This document shows positions 23,789 to 32,576 of a DNA stretch of 42,005 nucleotides, piece after piece. The stretch comes from Chitinophagales bacterium. Lineage in GTDB: Bacteria > Bacteroidota > Bacteroidia > Chitinophagales > Chitinophagaceae. The stretch's first letter is position 1. Every line of letters begins with the position of its first letter. Below the pieces are notes generated by a model that saw only the letters and a list, made by a program, of their open reading frames with translations, was not told where the DNA came from and did not search any database. A program made the position numbers and the translations under genes. The stretch is taken from the NCBI GenBank assembly GCA_013298665.1, contig JAAFIK010000042.1, positions 1 to 42,005 of the forward strand. The letters run 5' to 3'.

Positions 23789-25186
23789 ATGGTTAAAAAG
23801 ATTAAAGGATTACGCTGGTGGATTGTGGCACTGTTGTTTGCAGCAGCCGTGCTCAATTATATTGACCGGCAAACACTTTCGGCTTTAGCGCCAACCATTC
23901 AGGCTGACCTGGGCATGACAGATGGTGATTATGCCAACATCGTTAATATCTTTTTAATCGCCTATACCATCGCTTATATTATATCGGGCAGAATTGTTGA
24001 TAAAGTGGGCACCAGAGCCGGTACACTTTTTTTTGTAATCTGGTGGTCAATATCAAACATGCTTACCGCAGCAGCAAAAGGCATGACATCGCTGGGCATT
24101 TATCGTTTTATGCTTGGCCTGGGCGAAGCAGGTATATGGCCTGCCGCTTCAAAAGCCGTATCAGAGTGGTTCCCCGCCAGGCAGCGGGCTTTTGCCATTG
24201 GCGTATATACCATGGGTGCCACCATTGGCGCCACCATAGCACCGTATGTGGTGATACCATTGGCCACTTATGCCTATGCCGATAAGCTGCCTGCCATAGC
24301 AAGCTGGCTGGGGGCGGGTACGGGCTGGCGGCTGGCATTTATCATTACAGGATTTGCCGGTTTGCTTTGGATTGTACCCTGGTTGTTATTGTACAGAACA
24401 CCCCGTAAAAGCAAATTAATTACCAGTCAGGAACTGGCATATATTGAAGATGATGGCGATGGTGCCAAAGCCAATGTGCAGGAGCCATCCTGGTCATGGA
24501 AAAAGGTACTAACATTCAGGGGTACCTGGTTGCTGTTAATAGCCCGGCTCATTACCGACCCGGTGTGGTATTTTTTTCAATTCTGGTTTTCCAAGTATTT
24601 ATCATCAGAGCGGCACCTCTCGCAAAATGATTTAACCATTACCTGGATAATTTATGCCGCAGCAGGGGTGGGCAGTTTATTTGGTGGCTGGCTTTCGGGG
24701 CGGTTTATCAAAAAAGGCAGGCAGGCCGTATCAAGCAGGATGCGGGTAATGTTGCTCTGTGCCTGTGTGATGCCAATTGCGCCACTCATCAGTAAGGTAA
24801 CGGGGTTGAATATGTCATTGGTGTTTGCAGCAGCAGTTGTACTTGCGTCTTTGGCCTGGCTCATCAACCTCAGTTCCATTATTGTAGATATTGTGCCCAA
24901 TCATTCTTTGGGTACGGTATTCAGCATTGTGGCAGCAGGCAGTACGCTGGGCGGCATTGTAATGAATATGATTGTGGCAGCAATGGTATCGGGGCCATCG
25001 GCCAAAGCAGCAGGCTTTCTGGATCAGGCATTTAAAACAGTATTGTCACCCGTTTTAGATGCAGTGCGTGGAAGTGGCTATGCTTCCTGGTTTTTGATAG
25101 TGGCTTTTTTGCACCCGATAGGATGGTTGCTGCTCAAATGGGGCGGCATTAACAAGCTTCAACCATCCCCCAAAAAAGGTAGTTGA
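23789..25186 (+). CDS. MFS transporter, ACS family, ExuT-like
   Basis: This 465-aa inner-membrane protein has about 12 hydrophobic segments. The N-terminus KKIKGLRWW, the segment LNYIDRQTLSALAPTI (about 22-37), GLGEAGIWPAASKAVSEWFP (about 110-129) and AIGVYTMGATIGATIAP (about 135-151) are characteristic of the anion:cation symporter family that includes hexuronate (ExuT) and galactonate carriers. It should import a sugar acid or related anion with protons. Its place between two GH2 genes and after the FAD oxidoreductase suggests that one of the products released in the periplasm is acidic. The actual substrate is inference. It begins 55 bp after the GH2 stop and is followed by the next GH2 after 9 bp. 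Confidence 0.88.
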   Translation: MVKKIKGLRWWIVALLFAAAVLNYIDRQTLSALAPTIQADLGMTDGDYANIVNIFLIAYTIAYIISGRIVDKVGTRAGTLFFVIWWSISNMLTAAAKGMTSLGIYRFMLGLGEAGIWPAASKAVSEWFPARQRAFAIGVYTMGATIGATIAPYVVIPLATYAYADKLPAIASWLGAGTGWRLAFIITGFAGLLWIVPWLLLYRTPRKSKLITSQELAYIEDDGDGAKANVQEPSWSWKKVLTFRGTWLLLIARLITDPVWYFFQFWFSKYLSSERHLSQNDLTITWIIYAAAGVGSLFGGWLSGRFIKKGRQAVSSRMRVMLLCACVMPIAPLISKVTGLNMSLVFAAAVVLASLAWLINLSSIIVDIVPNHSLGTVFSIVAAGSTLGGIVMNMIVAAMVSGPSAKAAGFLDQAFKTVLSPVLDAVRGSGYASWFLIVAFLHPIGWLLLKWGGINKLQPSPKKGS

Positions 25187-25195
25187 TAATAAAGT

Positions 25196-27652
25196 ATGCG
25201 TAAGGTATTATACATCATCGGACTGTTCAATATTGGCTGTTGCATTGGTGCAGCGGCACAGGAAAGAAGTACGCATTTGCTGGATACCGGCTGGCGCTTT
25301 TACAACAACGATATTGCGATGCCTGCGCTTGCGCAACCGGATGATGCCGGCTGGCAAAAAGTAACCGTGCCACACGACTGGGCCGTAGTGCAAAACTTTG
25401 ACATGAACATTGATCAGCAAAGGGTGCAGGTGGTTGAAGATGGTGAAAAAACAGTGCAACTAAGAACGGGCCGCACAGGCGCCTTGCCCTGCTTTGGTAT
25501 TGGTTGGTACCGCAAGCACCTGCCCGTTACAATGGCTGACACCGGTAAACGCATTTTTATCGAATTTGATGGTGCCATGAGCCGCTCCAAAGTGTACTTG
25601 AATGATGTATTTATTGGTGAGTGGCCTTATGGGTATTCCTCTTTTTCATTTGAATTAACAAAGCATATACAGTTTGGCAAAGAAAATATCATATCCGTAC
25701 GCCTGGAGAATAAACCAGAATCTTCCAGGTGGTATCCCGGTGCTGGCATTTACAGAAATGTACGGTTGGTAAAAACGGCACCCATACATATTGCACATTG
25801 GGGCACATTTGTCACCACACCTGTCATTACCGAAAAAGCAGCAGAAGTAAATATCAAAACCACCATCAATGCCCCTGAAGATAATAAGGCATTGATTACA
25901 TTGGTTACAGAACTGTATGATGCAGCAGGCAATAAAGTTGGCGTACTATCTTCCAACAATAAAAAAGATGGCAAAACCAATTTTGACCAAACAATAAAAA
26001 TAAAGCGTCCGCAGTTTTGGAGTGTTCAAACACCTGTGTTGTACACAGCCATATCAAAAGTATTCTCGGGCAATGTTCAAACGGACACATACAAAACAAG
26101 TTTTGGTTTCAGAACCATTCGTTTTGATAAAGACAAGGGCTTTTTTCTCAATGGCCAGTCTTTAAAATTTAAAGGCGTTTGTTTGCATCATGATTTAGGT
26201 CCGATTGGTGCTGCTGTTAATTTTCGTGCCACTGAGCGGCAATTGGTGATGATGAAAGAAATGGGCTGCAACGCCATCCGTACTTCACACAACCCGCCTT
26301 CGCCTGAGTTGCTGGCCATTTGCGACAGTCTGGGTTTACTGGTACAGGTAGAAGCATTTGATGAATGGAAGTACGGCAAAAACACCAATGGATATGGCGA
26401 GTTTTTTGATCAATGGGCCGAAAAAGACATTAACGCCATGATACGCAGAGACCGTAACCATCCTGCCGTAATTATGTGGAGCATCGGCAATGAGATAAGG
26501 GAGCAGGGTATGGCCGAGGGCAAAGCCATTGCCAGGTATTTAACGCAGATTTGCCATAACCTGGATAGCACAAGACCGGTGTCGGCTGGTTTTAACAACC
26601 ACAATGGCGCTATTAAAAACGGGCTGGCCGATGAGGTGGATTTGGTAGGGTTTAATTACAAGCCCAACGATTATGCGGCCAAGCACAAGTTATATCCCGG
26701 CTTCACTATTTATGGCAGCGAAACATCTTCTACCGTAAGTACAAGGGGTGAATATAAATTTCCGGTGGTGGAAACTAAAAAGCCCTGGTACAATGATTAC
26801 CAGGTGTCCAGCTACGATATGGAATGTCCGCCATGGGCCACTACGCCCGATACCGAGTTTGAATTTCAGGATGACCTGGAATTTATTTCCGGTGAATTTG
26901 TATGGACGGGTTTTGATTATTTAGGTGAGCCAACTCCATATAATGAGGGCACACCAGCAAAGAGCGCTTACTTTGGCATGGTTGATTTGGCAGGTATCCC
27001 CAAAGACAGGTATTACCTTTATCAAAGCAAGTGGAGCAACAAGCCCATGCTGCATGTGTTGCCGCATTGGACATGGCCAGACAGGGTTGGCCAGCAGGTG
27101 CCGGTGTATTGCTATACCAACTATCCTTCAGCCGAACTTTTTGTGAATGGTAAAAGCAGGGGGGTGAAGAAAAAGGACAAGGGCAATAAATATAACCGTT
27201 ACCGCCTGATGTGGAACGATGTGATGTATGAAGCTGGCGAAATAAAAGTGGTGGCTTATGATAGTACGGGCAAGTCTGCAGCGGAGCAACAAGTGCGTAC
27301 TGCTGGGGCCCCTTACGCCATCAAACTTACTGCCGACAGAAACACTATACAAGCAAATGGAAAAGACCTGGCATTTGTTACCATCGAAATAGTAGATAAG
27401 CAGGGAAACCTATGCCCAAGGGCTGGTAATTTTCTGTTTGTTAAAGTAGAAGGCGCCGGACAGTTAAAAGCGCTTTGCAATGGCAATCCAATAGACCAAA
27501 CAAGTTTCACCTCAAATTATATGCATGTATTCAATGGTAAAATGGTAGCGGTTATTGAACCCGGTTATGTTAGCGGGGAAATAGTGGTACAAGTATCAGG
27601 CGGATTATTGCAAGCACAAAAAATACAATTAAATACAGGTAAAAGCAATTAA
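25196..27652 (+). CDS. GH2 beta-galactosidase-like with C-terminal Ig-like domains
   Basis: This 818-aa protein has a signal peptide (about 1-21, ending GAAAQ), a sugar-binding jelly-roll with GIGWYRKHLP (101-110) and RWYPGAGIYRNV (178-189), an Ig-like domain, and a TIM barrel. Catalytic residues are Glu433 in WSIGNEIREQG (acid/base) and Glu509 in IYGSETSSTVS (nucleophile). HHDLGPIGAAVN (331-342) and IRTSHNPPSPELL (361-373) are typical of GH2 beta-galactosidases. The C-terminal 200 residues contain DUF4982-like and invasin/bacterial Ig-like repeats. Enzymes of this layout in agar and porphyran loci of gut Bacteroides release beta-D-galactose from the non-reducing end of oligosaccharides. With galK, galT, galE and a galactose symporter downstream, galactose release is the likely job here. 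It lies 9 bp after the MFS gene. Confidence 0.93.
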   Translation: MRKVLYIIGLFNIGCCIGAAAQERSTHLLDTGWRFYNNDIAMPALAQPDDAGWQKVTVPHDWAVVQNFDMNIDQQRVQVVEDGEKTVQLRTGRTGALPCFGIGWYRKHLPVTMADTGKRIFIEFDGAMSRSKVYLNDVFIGEWPYGYSSFSFELTKHIQFGKENIISVRLENKPESSRWYPGAGIYRNVRLVKTAPIHIAHWGTFVTTPVITEKAAEVNIKTTINAPEDNKALITLVTELYDAAGNKVGVLSSNNKKDGKTNFDQTIKIKRPQFWSVQTPVLYTAISKVFSGNVQTDTYKTSFGFRTIRFDKDKGFFLNGQSLKFKGVCLHHDLGPIGAAVNFRATERQLVMMKEMGCNAIRTSHNPPSPELLAICDSLGLLVQVEAFDEWKYGKNTNGYGEFFDQWAEKDINAMIRRDRNHPAVIMWSIGNEIREQGMAEGKAIARYLTQICHNLDSTRPVSAGFNNHNGAIKNGLADEVDLVGFNYKPNDYAAKHKLYPGFTIYGSETSSTVSTRGEYKFPVVETKKPWYNDYQVSSYDMECPPWATTPDTEFEFQDDLEFISGEFVWTGFDYLGEPTPYNEGTPAKSAYFGMVDLAGIPKDRYYLYQSKWSNKPMLHVLPHWTWPDRVGQQVPVYCYTNYPSAELFVNGKSRGVKKKDKGNKYNRYRLMWNDVMYEAGEIKVVAYDSTGKSAAEQQVRTAGAPYAIKLTADRNTIQANGKDLAFVTIEIVDKQGNLCPRAGNFLFVKVEGAGQLKALCNGNPIDQTSFTSNYMHVFNGKMVAVIEPGYVSGEIVVQVSGGLLQAQKIQLNTGKSN

Positions 27653-27701
27653 AATGAGCTTGTTATTATTTAAGATACAAAGAGCTGAATTGGGTTTATT
27701 A

Positions 27702-27717
27702 ATTCAAACGATTGAAT
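27702..27717. promoter_or_regulatory. LacI-type operator immediately before the first sulfatase gene
   Basis: ATTCAAACGATTGAAT is the locus palindrome with central CG. It ends only 8 bp before the ATG at 27726, and no -7 element stands at the 10-11 nt spacing used elsewhere. It may block elongation or initiation from an upstream promoter, or regulate an internal start of the sulfatase-gal operon. Confidence 0.75.
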
Positions 27718-27725
27718 AAAAAAGA

Positions 27726-29255
27726 ATGGGCCAAAAAATAGCATATATCATCACGCTGTTAATCTGCATCGCGGGGCAGCGGAGCATTGCGCAGCCTGCA
27801 TATAAGCAGCCCAATGTGCTATTGATATTGGCAGATGATTTGGGCTGGGCCGATGTACAATGTTATGGCAGTTCTTTTTACGAAACCCCGAATGTAAACA
27901 AGCTGGCGGCCCAGGGCATTCGATTTACCAATGGCTACGCCGCCTGTCCGGTATGCAGCCCAACAAGGGCCAGCATCCTTACAGGAAAATATCCCATTAA
28001 AACAGGTGTTACCGATTGGATAAAAGGAAGGCAACATGATGGTAAAGCAAGCCCTTATGAAAAAATGATTGCACAACCCTTCAGATTAATGCTGCCTTTT
28101 GAAGAAGAAACGATAGCAGAAGCAGCACTCAAAAAAAACTACAAAACTTTTATTGCCGGAAAATGGCATTTGGGCGAAGAAGAAAAAAGCTGGCCCGAGG
28201 CACACGGATTTCAGGTTAACAAAGGTGGCTTTAGCAAAGGCTCTCCGGCAGGATACAAGAACGACAGTACCGGCGGTTATTTTACGCCATACAGCAACCC
28301 CAGGCTGCCCGATGGCCCCAGCGGCGAATACCTCACTGACCGGCTAACGGATGAAGCTATATCATTTATCAATGAAAACAGCCGTAGTCCTTTTTTCCTG
28401 ATGTATTCTTTGTATGCGGTTCACAATCCACTACAGGCACCTGCTGCTTTGATAGAAAAATACCAGGCCAAAAAAAGGGCATTACAAATACCGGATAGTG
28501 TACGGTTTAGAAAAGATGAACCATGGATGTGGTTTGAAAAAGGATGGAAACAAAGAACGGTACAGGACAATGCGGTATATGCAGCGATGATTGAAAATAT
28601 GGATGACAACATTGGCAGGTTACTCAACACACTCGATGCATTGGGCATCAGCGACAATACCATCGTGATATTTACATCAGACAATGGCGGGTTAAGCACT
28701 GCCGAAGGAAGCCCTACTGCCAATGGCCCGTTAAGAGCAGGCAAAGGCTGGTTGTACGAAGGTGGCATAAGGGTACCGCTGACAATCAAATGGTCCGGTC
28801 ACATACCAGCGGGCCAAGTATCTGCCATGCCGGTAAGTAGTGTTGACATTTTTGCAACCCTGTACAAAGCCATTTGCCATAAACCGGTACTGAATAAAGC
28901 GGTAGATGGAGAAGACATGGTGGCTTTATTGAAAAATGAAAAAAAGAATAGCGGCAGAACGCTTTTTTGGCACTATCCGCACTACAGCAACCAGGGCGGC
29001 AAACCGGGTGCTGCTATACTTAAAAATGGTCTCAAACTCATTTTGAATTATGAGGATAACAGCATTGAGTTATACAACCTGGCGAATGATATAAGTGAGC
29101 AGCACAATATCGCATCGGCCAATACATCACTGGCAGCGGCATATAAAAAAATATTGGACAAATGGCTGCATGATAATTCGGCAAAGTTTCCTGTAATCAA
29201 TCGGGCGTACCGGGCCGATTTTACAGGCAATGCAACCACAAAACAAGCAGAATAA
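27726..29255 (+). CDS. S1-family (formylglycine) sulfatase
   Basis: This 509-aa exported protein has a signal peptide (about 1-22, ending SIAQ). The sulfatase fold is marked by NVLLILADDLGWADV (30-44; metal-binding Asp37/Asp38), the modification signature CSPTRASILTG with Cys77 that becomes formylglycine, AGKWHLG (about 143-149) and FTSDNGG (about 315-321). It should hydrolyse a sulfate ester from a sugar of the imported glycan. Cys (not Ser) at the active site can be matured by the formylglycine-generating enzyme whose gene ends at 41864. It sits directly behind the fifth operator and is 2 bp before galK, an unusual junction of a catabolic sulfatase with Leloir genes. Subfamily and sulfate position cannot be told. 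Confidence 0.94.
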   Translation: MGQKIAYIITLLICIAGQRSIAQPAYKQPNVLLILADDLGWADVQCYGSSFYETPNVNKLAAQGIRFTNGYAACPVCSPTRASILTGKYPIKTGVTDWIKGRQHDGKASPYEKMIAQPFRLMLPFEEETIAEAALKKNYKTFIAGKWHLGEEEKSWPEAHGFQVNKGGFSKGSPAGYKNDSTGGYFTPYSNPRLPDGPSGEYLTDRLTDEAISFINENSRSPFFLMYSLYAVHNPLQAPAALIEKYQAKKRALQIPDSVRFRKDEPWMWFEKGWKQRTVQDNAVYAAMIENMDDNIGRLLNTLDALGISDNTIVIFTSDNGGLSTAEGSPTANGPLRAGKGWLYEGGIRVPLTIKWSGHIPAGQVSAMPVSSVDIFATLYKAICHKPVLNKAVDGEDMVALLKNEKKNSGRTLFWHYPHYSNQGGKPGAAILKNGLKLILNYEDNSIELYNLANDISEQHNIASANTSLAAAYKKILDKWLHDNSAKFPVINRAYRADFTGNATTKQAE

Positions 29256-29257
29256 AA

Positions 29258-30469
29258 ATGAGCGAAACAATCAATCATATAAACAAAGGAGAAACTGGAG
29301 CAAGTTCGCATACAACCATTGTAGCAACGCTTAAAGAAACCTTTGCCGAATTATACGGTACAATACCGTTGATTGTGCAGTCGCCGGGCAGGGTGAATAT
29401 TATTGGTGAACATACTGATTATAACGAGGGGTTTGTACTGCCTGCGGCCATAGATAAAGCGGCGTATGTGGCGGTGTCTTTACGGGATGATACGGCCATC
29501 CATCTGACCGCTCTGGACTTGCATGAAAATTTCACTACGAGTATTGAAGACTTGCGCCCCATTGGCGACATCAGTTGGCCCAATTATATGCTTGGTGCTG
29601 CGGCTCAGTTTGCCAAAAAGAATATTGCCCTTAAAGGATTTAATGCAGTACTAATGAGCAATATACCCATTGGAGCAGGGTTGTCTTCTTCTGCCGCGGT
29701 AGAATGTGCCATGGTATTTGCGTTAAATGAATTGCTGCAGGCAGGCGTGGAAAAAATGGAAATGGTAAAAATGGCGCAAAAGGCCGAGCATGAGTACGCC
29801 ACGGTAATGTGTGGCATTATGGATCAGTTTGCCTCCATGATGGGCAAAGAAAACCATGTGATTAAATTGGATTGCCGCTCATTAACATACGAATATGTGC
29901 CTTTTAACATGGAAGGTATTAAAATTCTGCTGCTGAACACCAATGTAAAACATTCACTGGCCTCATCGGAATACAATACCAGGCGTAATGAATGTGCACA
30001 GGCCGTTAAATGGGTAAAGGAGCATGTAGCCGATGTACATTCTTTGCGGCATGTAACAGAAGCCATGCTGGATGCATATGTGTTGCCCAAAGATGCATTG
30101 ATAGACAAACGGGCAAGGTTTGTAGTACAGGAAATCAACCGGCTGGAACAGGCTTGTGCCAATTTGCGGCAGGGAGATATTCAGGCATTGGGCGTTAACA
30201 TGTTTGCCACGCATGATGGACTCAGCCAGATGTACGGCGTGAGCTGTAAAGAGCTTGACTGGCTGGTGGATGCGGTGCGGAATGATGAACAGGTACTGGG
30301 CAGCCGGATGATGGGAGGCGGTTTTGGGGGATGCACCATCAACCTGGTAAAAGAAGATTATATCGATGAACTGGTGGTTAGAATAGCACCGGCTTACCAG
30401 GCCGCAATGGGTTTGCCGCTTACGCATTATGTAGCAACAATACAAAAAGGCACAGCGATAATTGAGTAA
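29258..30469 (+). CDS. galK: galactokinase
   Basis: This 403-aa cytoplasmic GHMP kinase phosphorylates alpha-D-galactose at C1, the first committed step of the Leloir pathway. The galactokinase signature GRVNIIGEHTDYNEGFVLP (44-62), the ATP-binding loop PIGAGLSSSAAVE (about 136-148) and the C-terminal GGGFGGCTINLV (about 351-362) are all present. The gene begins 2 bp after the sulfatase stop, and galT follows after 1 bp, which makes co-transcription and translational coupling likely. Placement inside the PUL implies that galactose is a main product. Confidence 0.97.
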   Translation: MSETINHINKGETGASSHTTIVATLKETFAELYGTIPLIVQSPGRVNIIGEHTDYNEGFVLPAAIDKAAYVAVSLRDDTAIHLTALDLHENFTTSIEDLRPIGDISWPNYMLGAAAQFAKKNIALKGFNAVLMSNIPIGAGLSSSAAVECAMVFALNELLQAGVEKMEMVKMAQKAEHEYATVMCGIMDQFASMMGKENHVIKLDCRSLTYEYVPFNMEGIKILLLNTNVKHSLASSEYNTRRNECAQAVKWVKEHVADVHSLRHVTEAMLDAYVLPKDALIDKRARFVVQEINRLEQACANLRQGDIQALGVNMFATHDGLSQMYGVSCKELDWLVDAVRNDEQVLGSRMMGGGFGGCTINLVKEDYIDELVVRIAPAYQAAMGLPLTHYVATIQKGTAIIE

Positions 30470-30470
30470 T

Positions 30471-31523
30471 ATGTTTGATTTACAGGAAAATCCTCATACG
30501 AGGAAAAATATTTTAACAGGCGATTGGATATTGGTATCGCCACACCGCATGAGGCGCCCCTGGCAGGGCAAGGTGGAAGATTTGCATGCGGATGACCGGC
30601 CAGCCTATGAACCTTCCTGCAATTTATGCCCGGGCAATAGACGCTCAGATGGTACCATCAACCCGGCGTATGAGCACTCATTTGTTTTTACCAATGATTT
30701 TTCGGCCCTGTTGCAGCAAACGGAAGTTGGCAGTATGAATATGGATGATTTGATTGTGGCCAAAAGCGAAAGCGGTGTTTGCAGGGTAATCTGCTTTTCA
30801 CCCGACCATAGTCTTACACTGCCTATGATGGATGAAGCAGCTATTGTAAATGTAATTGAACTATGGCAAAAAGAATTTAAACAGTTATCTGATGATCCAT
30901 CCATCAGGTATATACAGATTTTTGAGAATAAGGGCGAAATAATGGGATGCAGCAATCCTCATCCCCACGGGCAAATCTGGGCTTCATCCTCTATTCCGCT
31001 GGAGCTTGTAAAAGAAACCCATGAACAAACAAAATATTTTGACAAAACAAAGCGGAGTTTACTGGGCGACTACATTGCGCTTGAACTGCAATTGCAGCAG
31101 CGCATCATTGCAGAAAATGAACATTTTGTGGCACTGGTACCTTTTTGGGCAGTATGGCCTTACGAAACAATGATTGTAAGCAAGCGCCATGTGCAGCATA
31201 TCCTTCAGTTTAACGAAGCTGAGAAGCAATCATTTGCGGGTATGTTAAAAGAGCTGACAATCCGGTACGACAATTTATTCCATGTTTCTTTTCCCTATTC
31301 GGCAGGCATGCACCAGATGCCGGTAAATGACGGGACACATGAAGCCTGGCACTGGCACATGCACTTTTACCCGCCCCTGCTACGCAGCGCCAGTGTAAAG
31401 AAATTTATGGTAGGCTACGAAATGCTGGCCAACCCGCAAAGGGACATAACAGCCGAAGCAGCAGCGGCTGCATTAAAGGCACTGCCTGCCGTTCACTTTA
31501 AAATAACAACACAGTATGCCTAA
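30471..31523 (+). CDS. galT: galactose-1-phosphate uridylyltransferase
   Basis: This 350-aa enzyme exchanges galactose-1-phosphate with UDP-glucose, giving UDP-galactose and glucose-1-phosphate. The active-site HPHGQ (His166 as the uridylylated residue) lies in SNPHPHGQIWAS, and CNLCPG (50-55) is the zinc-binding pair; a second HxH site appears in WHWHMHFYPP near the C-terminus. I chose ATG 30471, 1 bp after the galK stop; a TTG at 30462 would overlap galK and add three residues. The 3' end overlaps galE by 8 bp. Confidence 0.96.
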   Translation: MFDLQENPHTRKNILTGDWILVSPHRMRRPWQGKVEDLHADDRPAYEPSCNLCPGNRRSDGTINPAYEHSFVFTNDFSALLQQTEVGSMNMDDLIVAKSESGVCRVICFSPDHSLTLPMMDEAAIVNVIELWQKEFKQLSDDPSIRYIQIFENKGEIMGCSNPHPHGQIWASSSIPLELVKETHEQTKYFDKTKRSLLGDYIALELQLQQRIIAENEHFVALVPFWAVWPYETMIVSKRHVQHILQFNEAEKQSFAGMLKELTIRYDNLFHVSFPYSAGMHQMPVNDGTHEAWHWHMHFYPPLLRSASVKKFMVGYEMLANPQRDITAEAAAAALKALPAVHFKITTQYA

Positions 31524-32532
31524 GCAAACCATATTAGTTACCGGCGGATTGGGCTTTATTGGCTCCCATACGGTTGTGGAGTTGATTAATGCAGGCTATG
31601 CGGTAGTCATTATAGATGACCTTAGCAATTCGCAATTGTTTATACTGGACAATATCAGGAAACTAACCGGGGTAAGGCCTGCGTTTCATCACCTGGATAT
31701 GACGGACGAGACATTACTCGGTACATTTTTCCAGTCAGGTATTGCAATAGATGCGGTTATTCATTTTGCTGCCAGCAAATCGGTGGGAGAGTCCGTAAAG
31801 AATCCATTAAAGTATTTCAGAAACAATCTTTTCTCCCTTATCAACCTGCTGCAATGTATGCAGGCTGCATCGGTAAGCAATATTGTCTTTTCTTCTTCTG
31901 CTACAGTATATGGCAATCCCGATGTATTGCCTATTACCGAACAGGCAGCCATAAAACCTGCACTGTCGGCCTATGGCAGCACCAAACAAATGGGGGAAGA
32001 TATTTTGCAAAAAACAGCCGCAGCAGACAATGTCAATGCTATTGCGCTGCGCTATTTTAACCCGGTGGGGGCACATGCCTCTGCACTGCTTGGTGAATTG
32101 CCCATTGGAGTACCCAATAACCTGATGCCATTTGTTACGCAAACAGCAGCGGGCAAAATAGAGATGCTTACCTTATATGGCAACGATTATAATACGCCGG
32201 ATGGTACCTGTATCAGGGATTATGTACATGTGGTGGATCTGGCTAAGGCACATGTAAAAAGTTGCCACAGGTTGCTTGCACGCCAGCAAAAGAGCCGGTA
32301 TGAGGTATTTAATGTGGGAACGGGTAATGGATTAAGTGTACTGGAGATTATCCATGCATTTGAGCAGCATAACAAAGTGAACCTGCATTACAAGGTAGGC
32401 CGGCGGCGGGAAGGAGATACGGAAGCAATGTATGCAGATGTATCGCTGGCACAAAGCGAATTAAACTGGAAGGCTGAACTGGGCATTGAGCAAATGGTTA
32501 CGAGTGCCTGGCAGTGGCAAAAGCAGTTATAA
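31516..32532 (+). CDS. galE: UDP-glucose 4-epimerase
   Basis: This 338-aa short-chain dehydrogenase-type enzyme interconverts UDP-galactose and UDP-glucose. Visible are the NAD motif VTGGLGFIGSHT (8-19), SSSATVYG (126-133), and the catalytic YxxxK pair Tyr153/Lys157 in SAYGSTKQMG. It starts within galT (8-bp overlap) and completes galK-galT-galE as one unit. No aldose 1-epimerase gene (galM) is in the window. Confidence 0.96.
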   Translation: MPKQTILVTGGLGFIGSHTVVELINAGYAVVIIDDLSNSQLFILDNIRKLTGVRPAFHHLDMTDETLLGTFFQSGIAIDAVIHFAASKSVGESVKNPLKYFRNNLFSLINLLQCMQAASVSNIVFSSSATVYGNPDVLPITEQAAIKPALSAYGSTKQMGEDILQKTAAADNVNAIALRYFNPVGAHASALLGELPIGVPNNLMPFVTQTAAGKIEMLTLYGNDYNTPDGTCIRDYVHVVDLAKAHVKSCHRLLARQQKSRYEVFNVGTGNGLSVLEIIHAFEQHNKVNLHYKVGRRREGDTEAMYADVSLAQSELNWKAELGIEQMVTSAWQWQKQL

Positions 32533-32576
32533 CAGATGTAAAAGAGCAAATTATATACACGTTTAAATAATACCAG

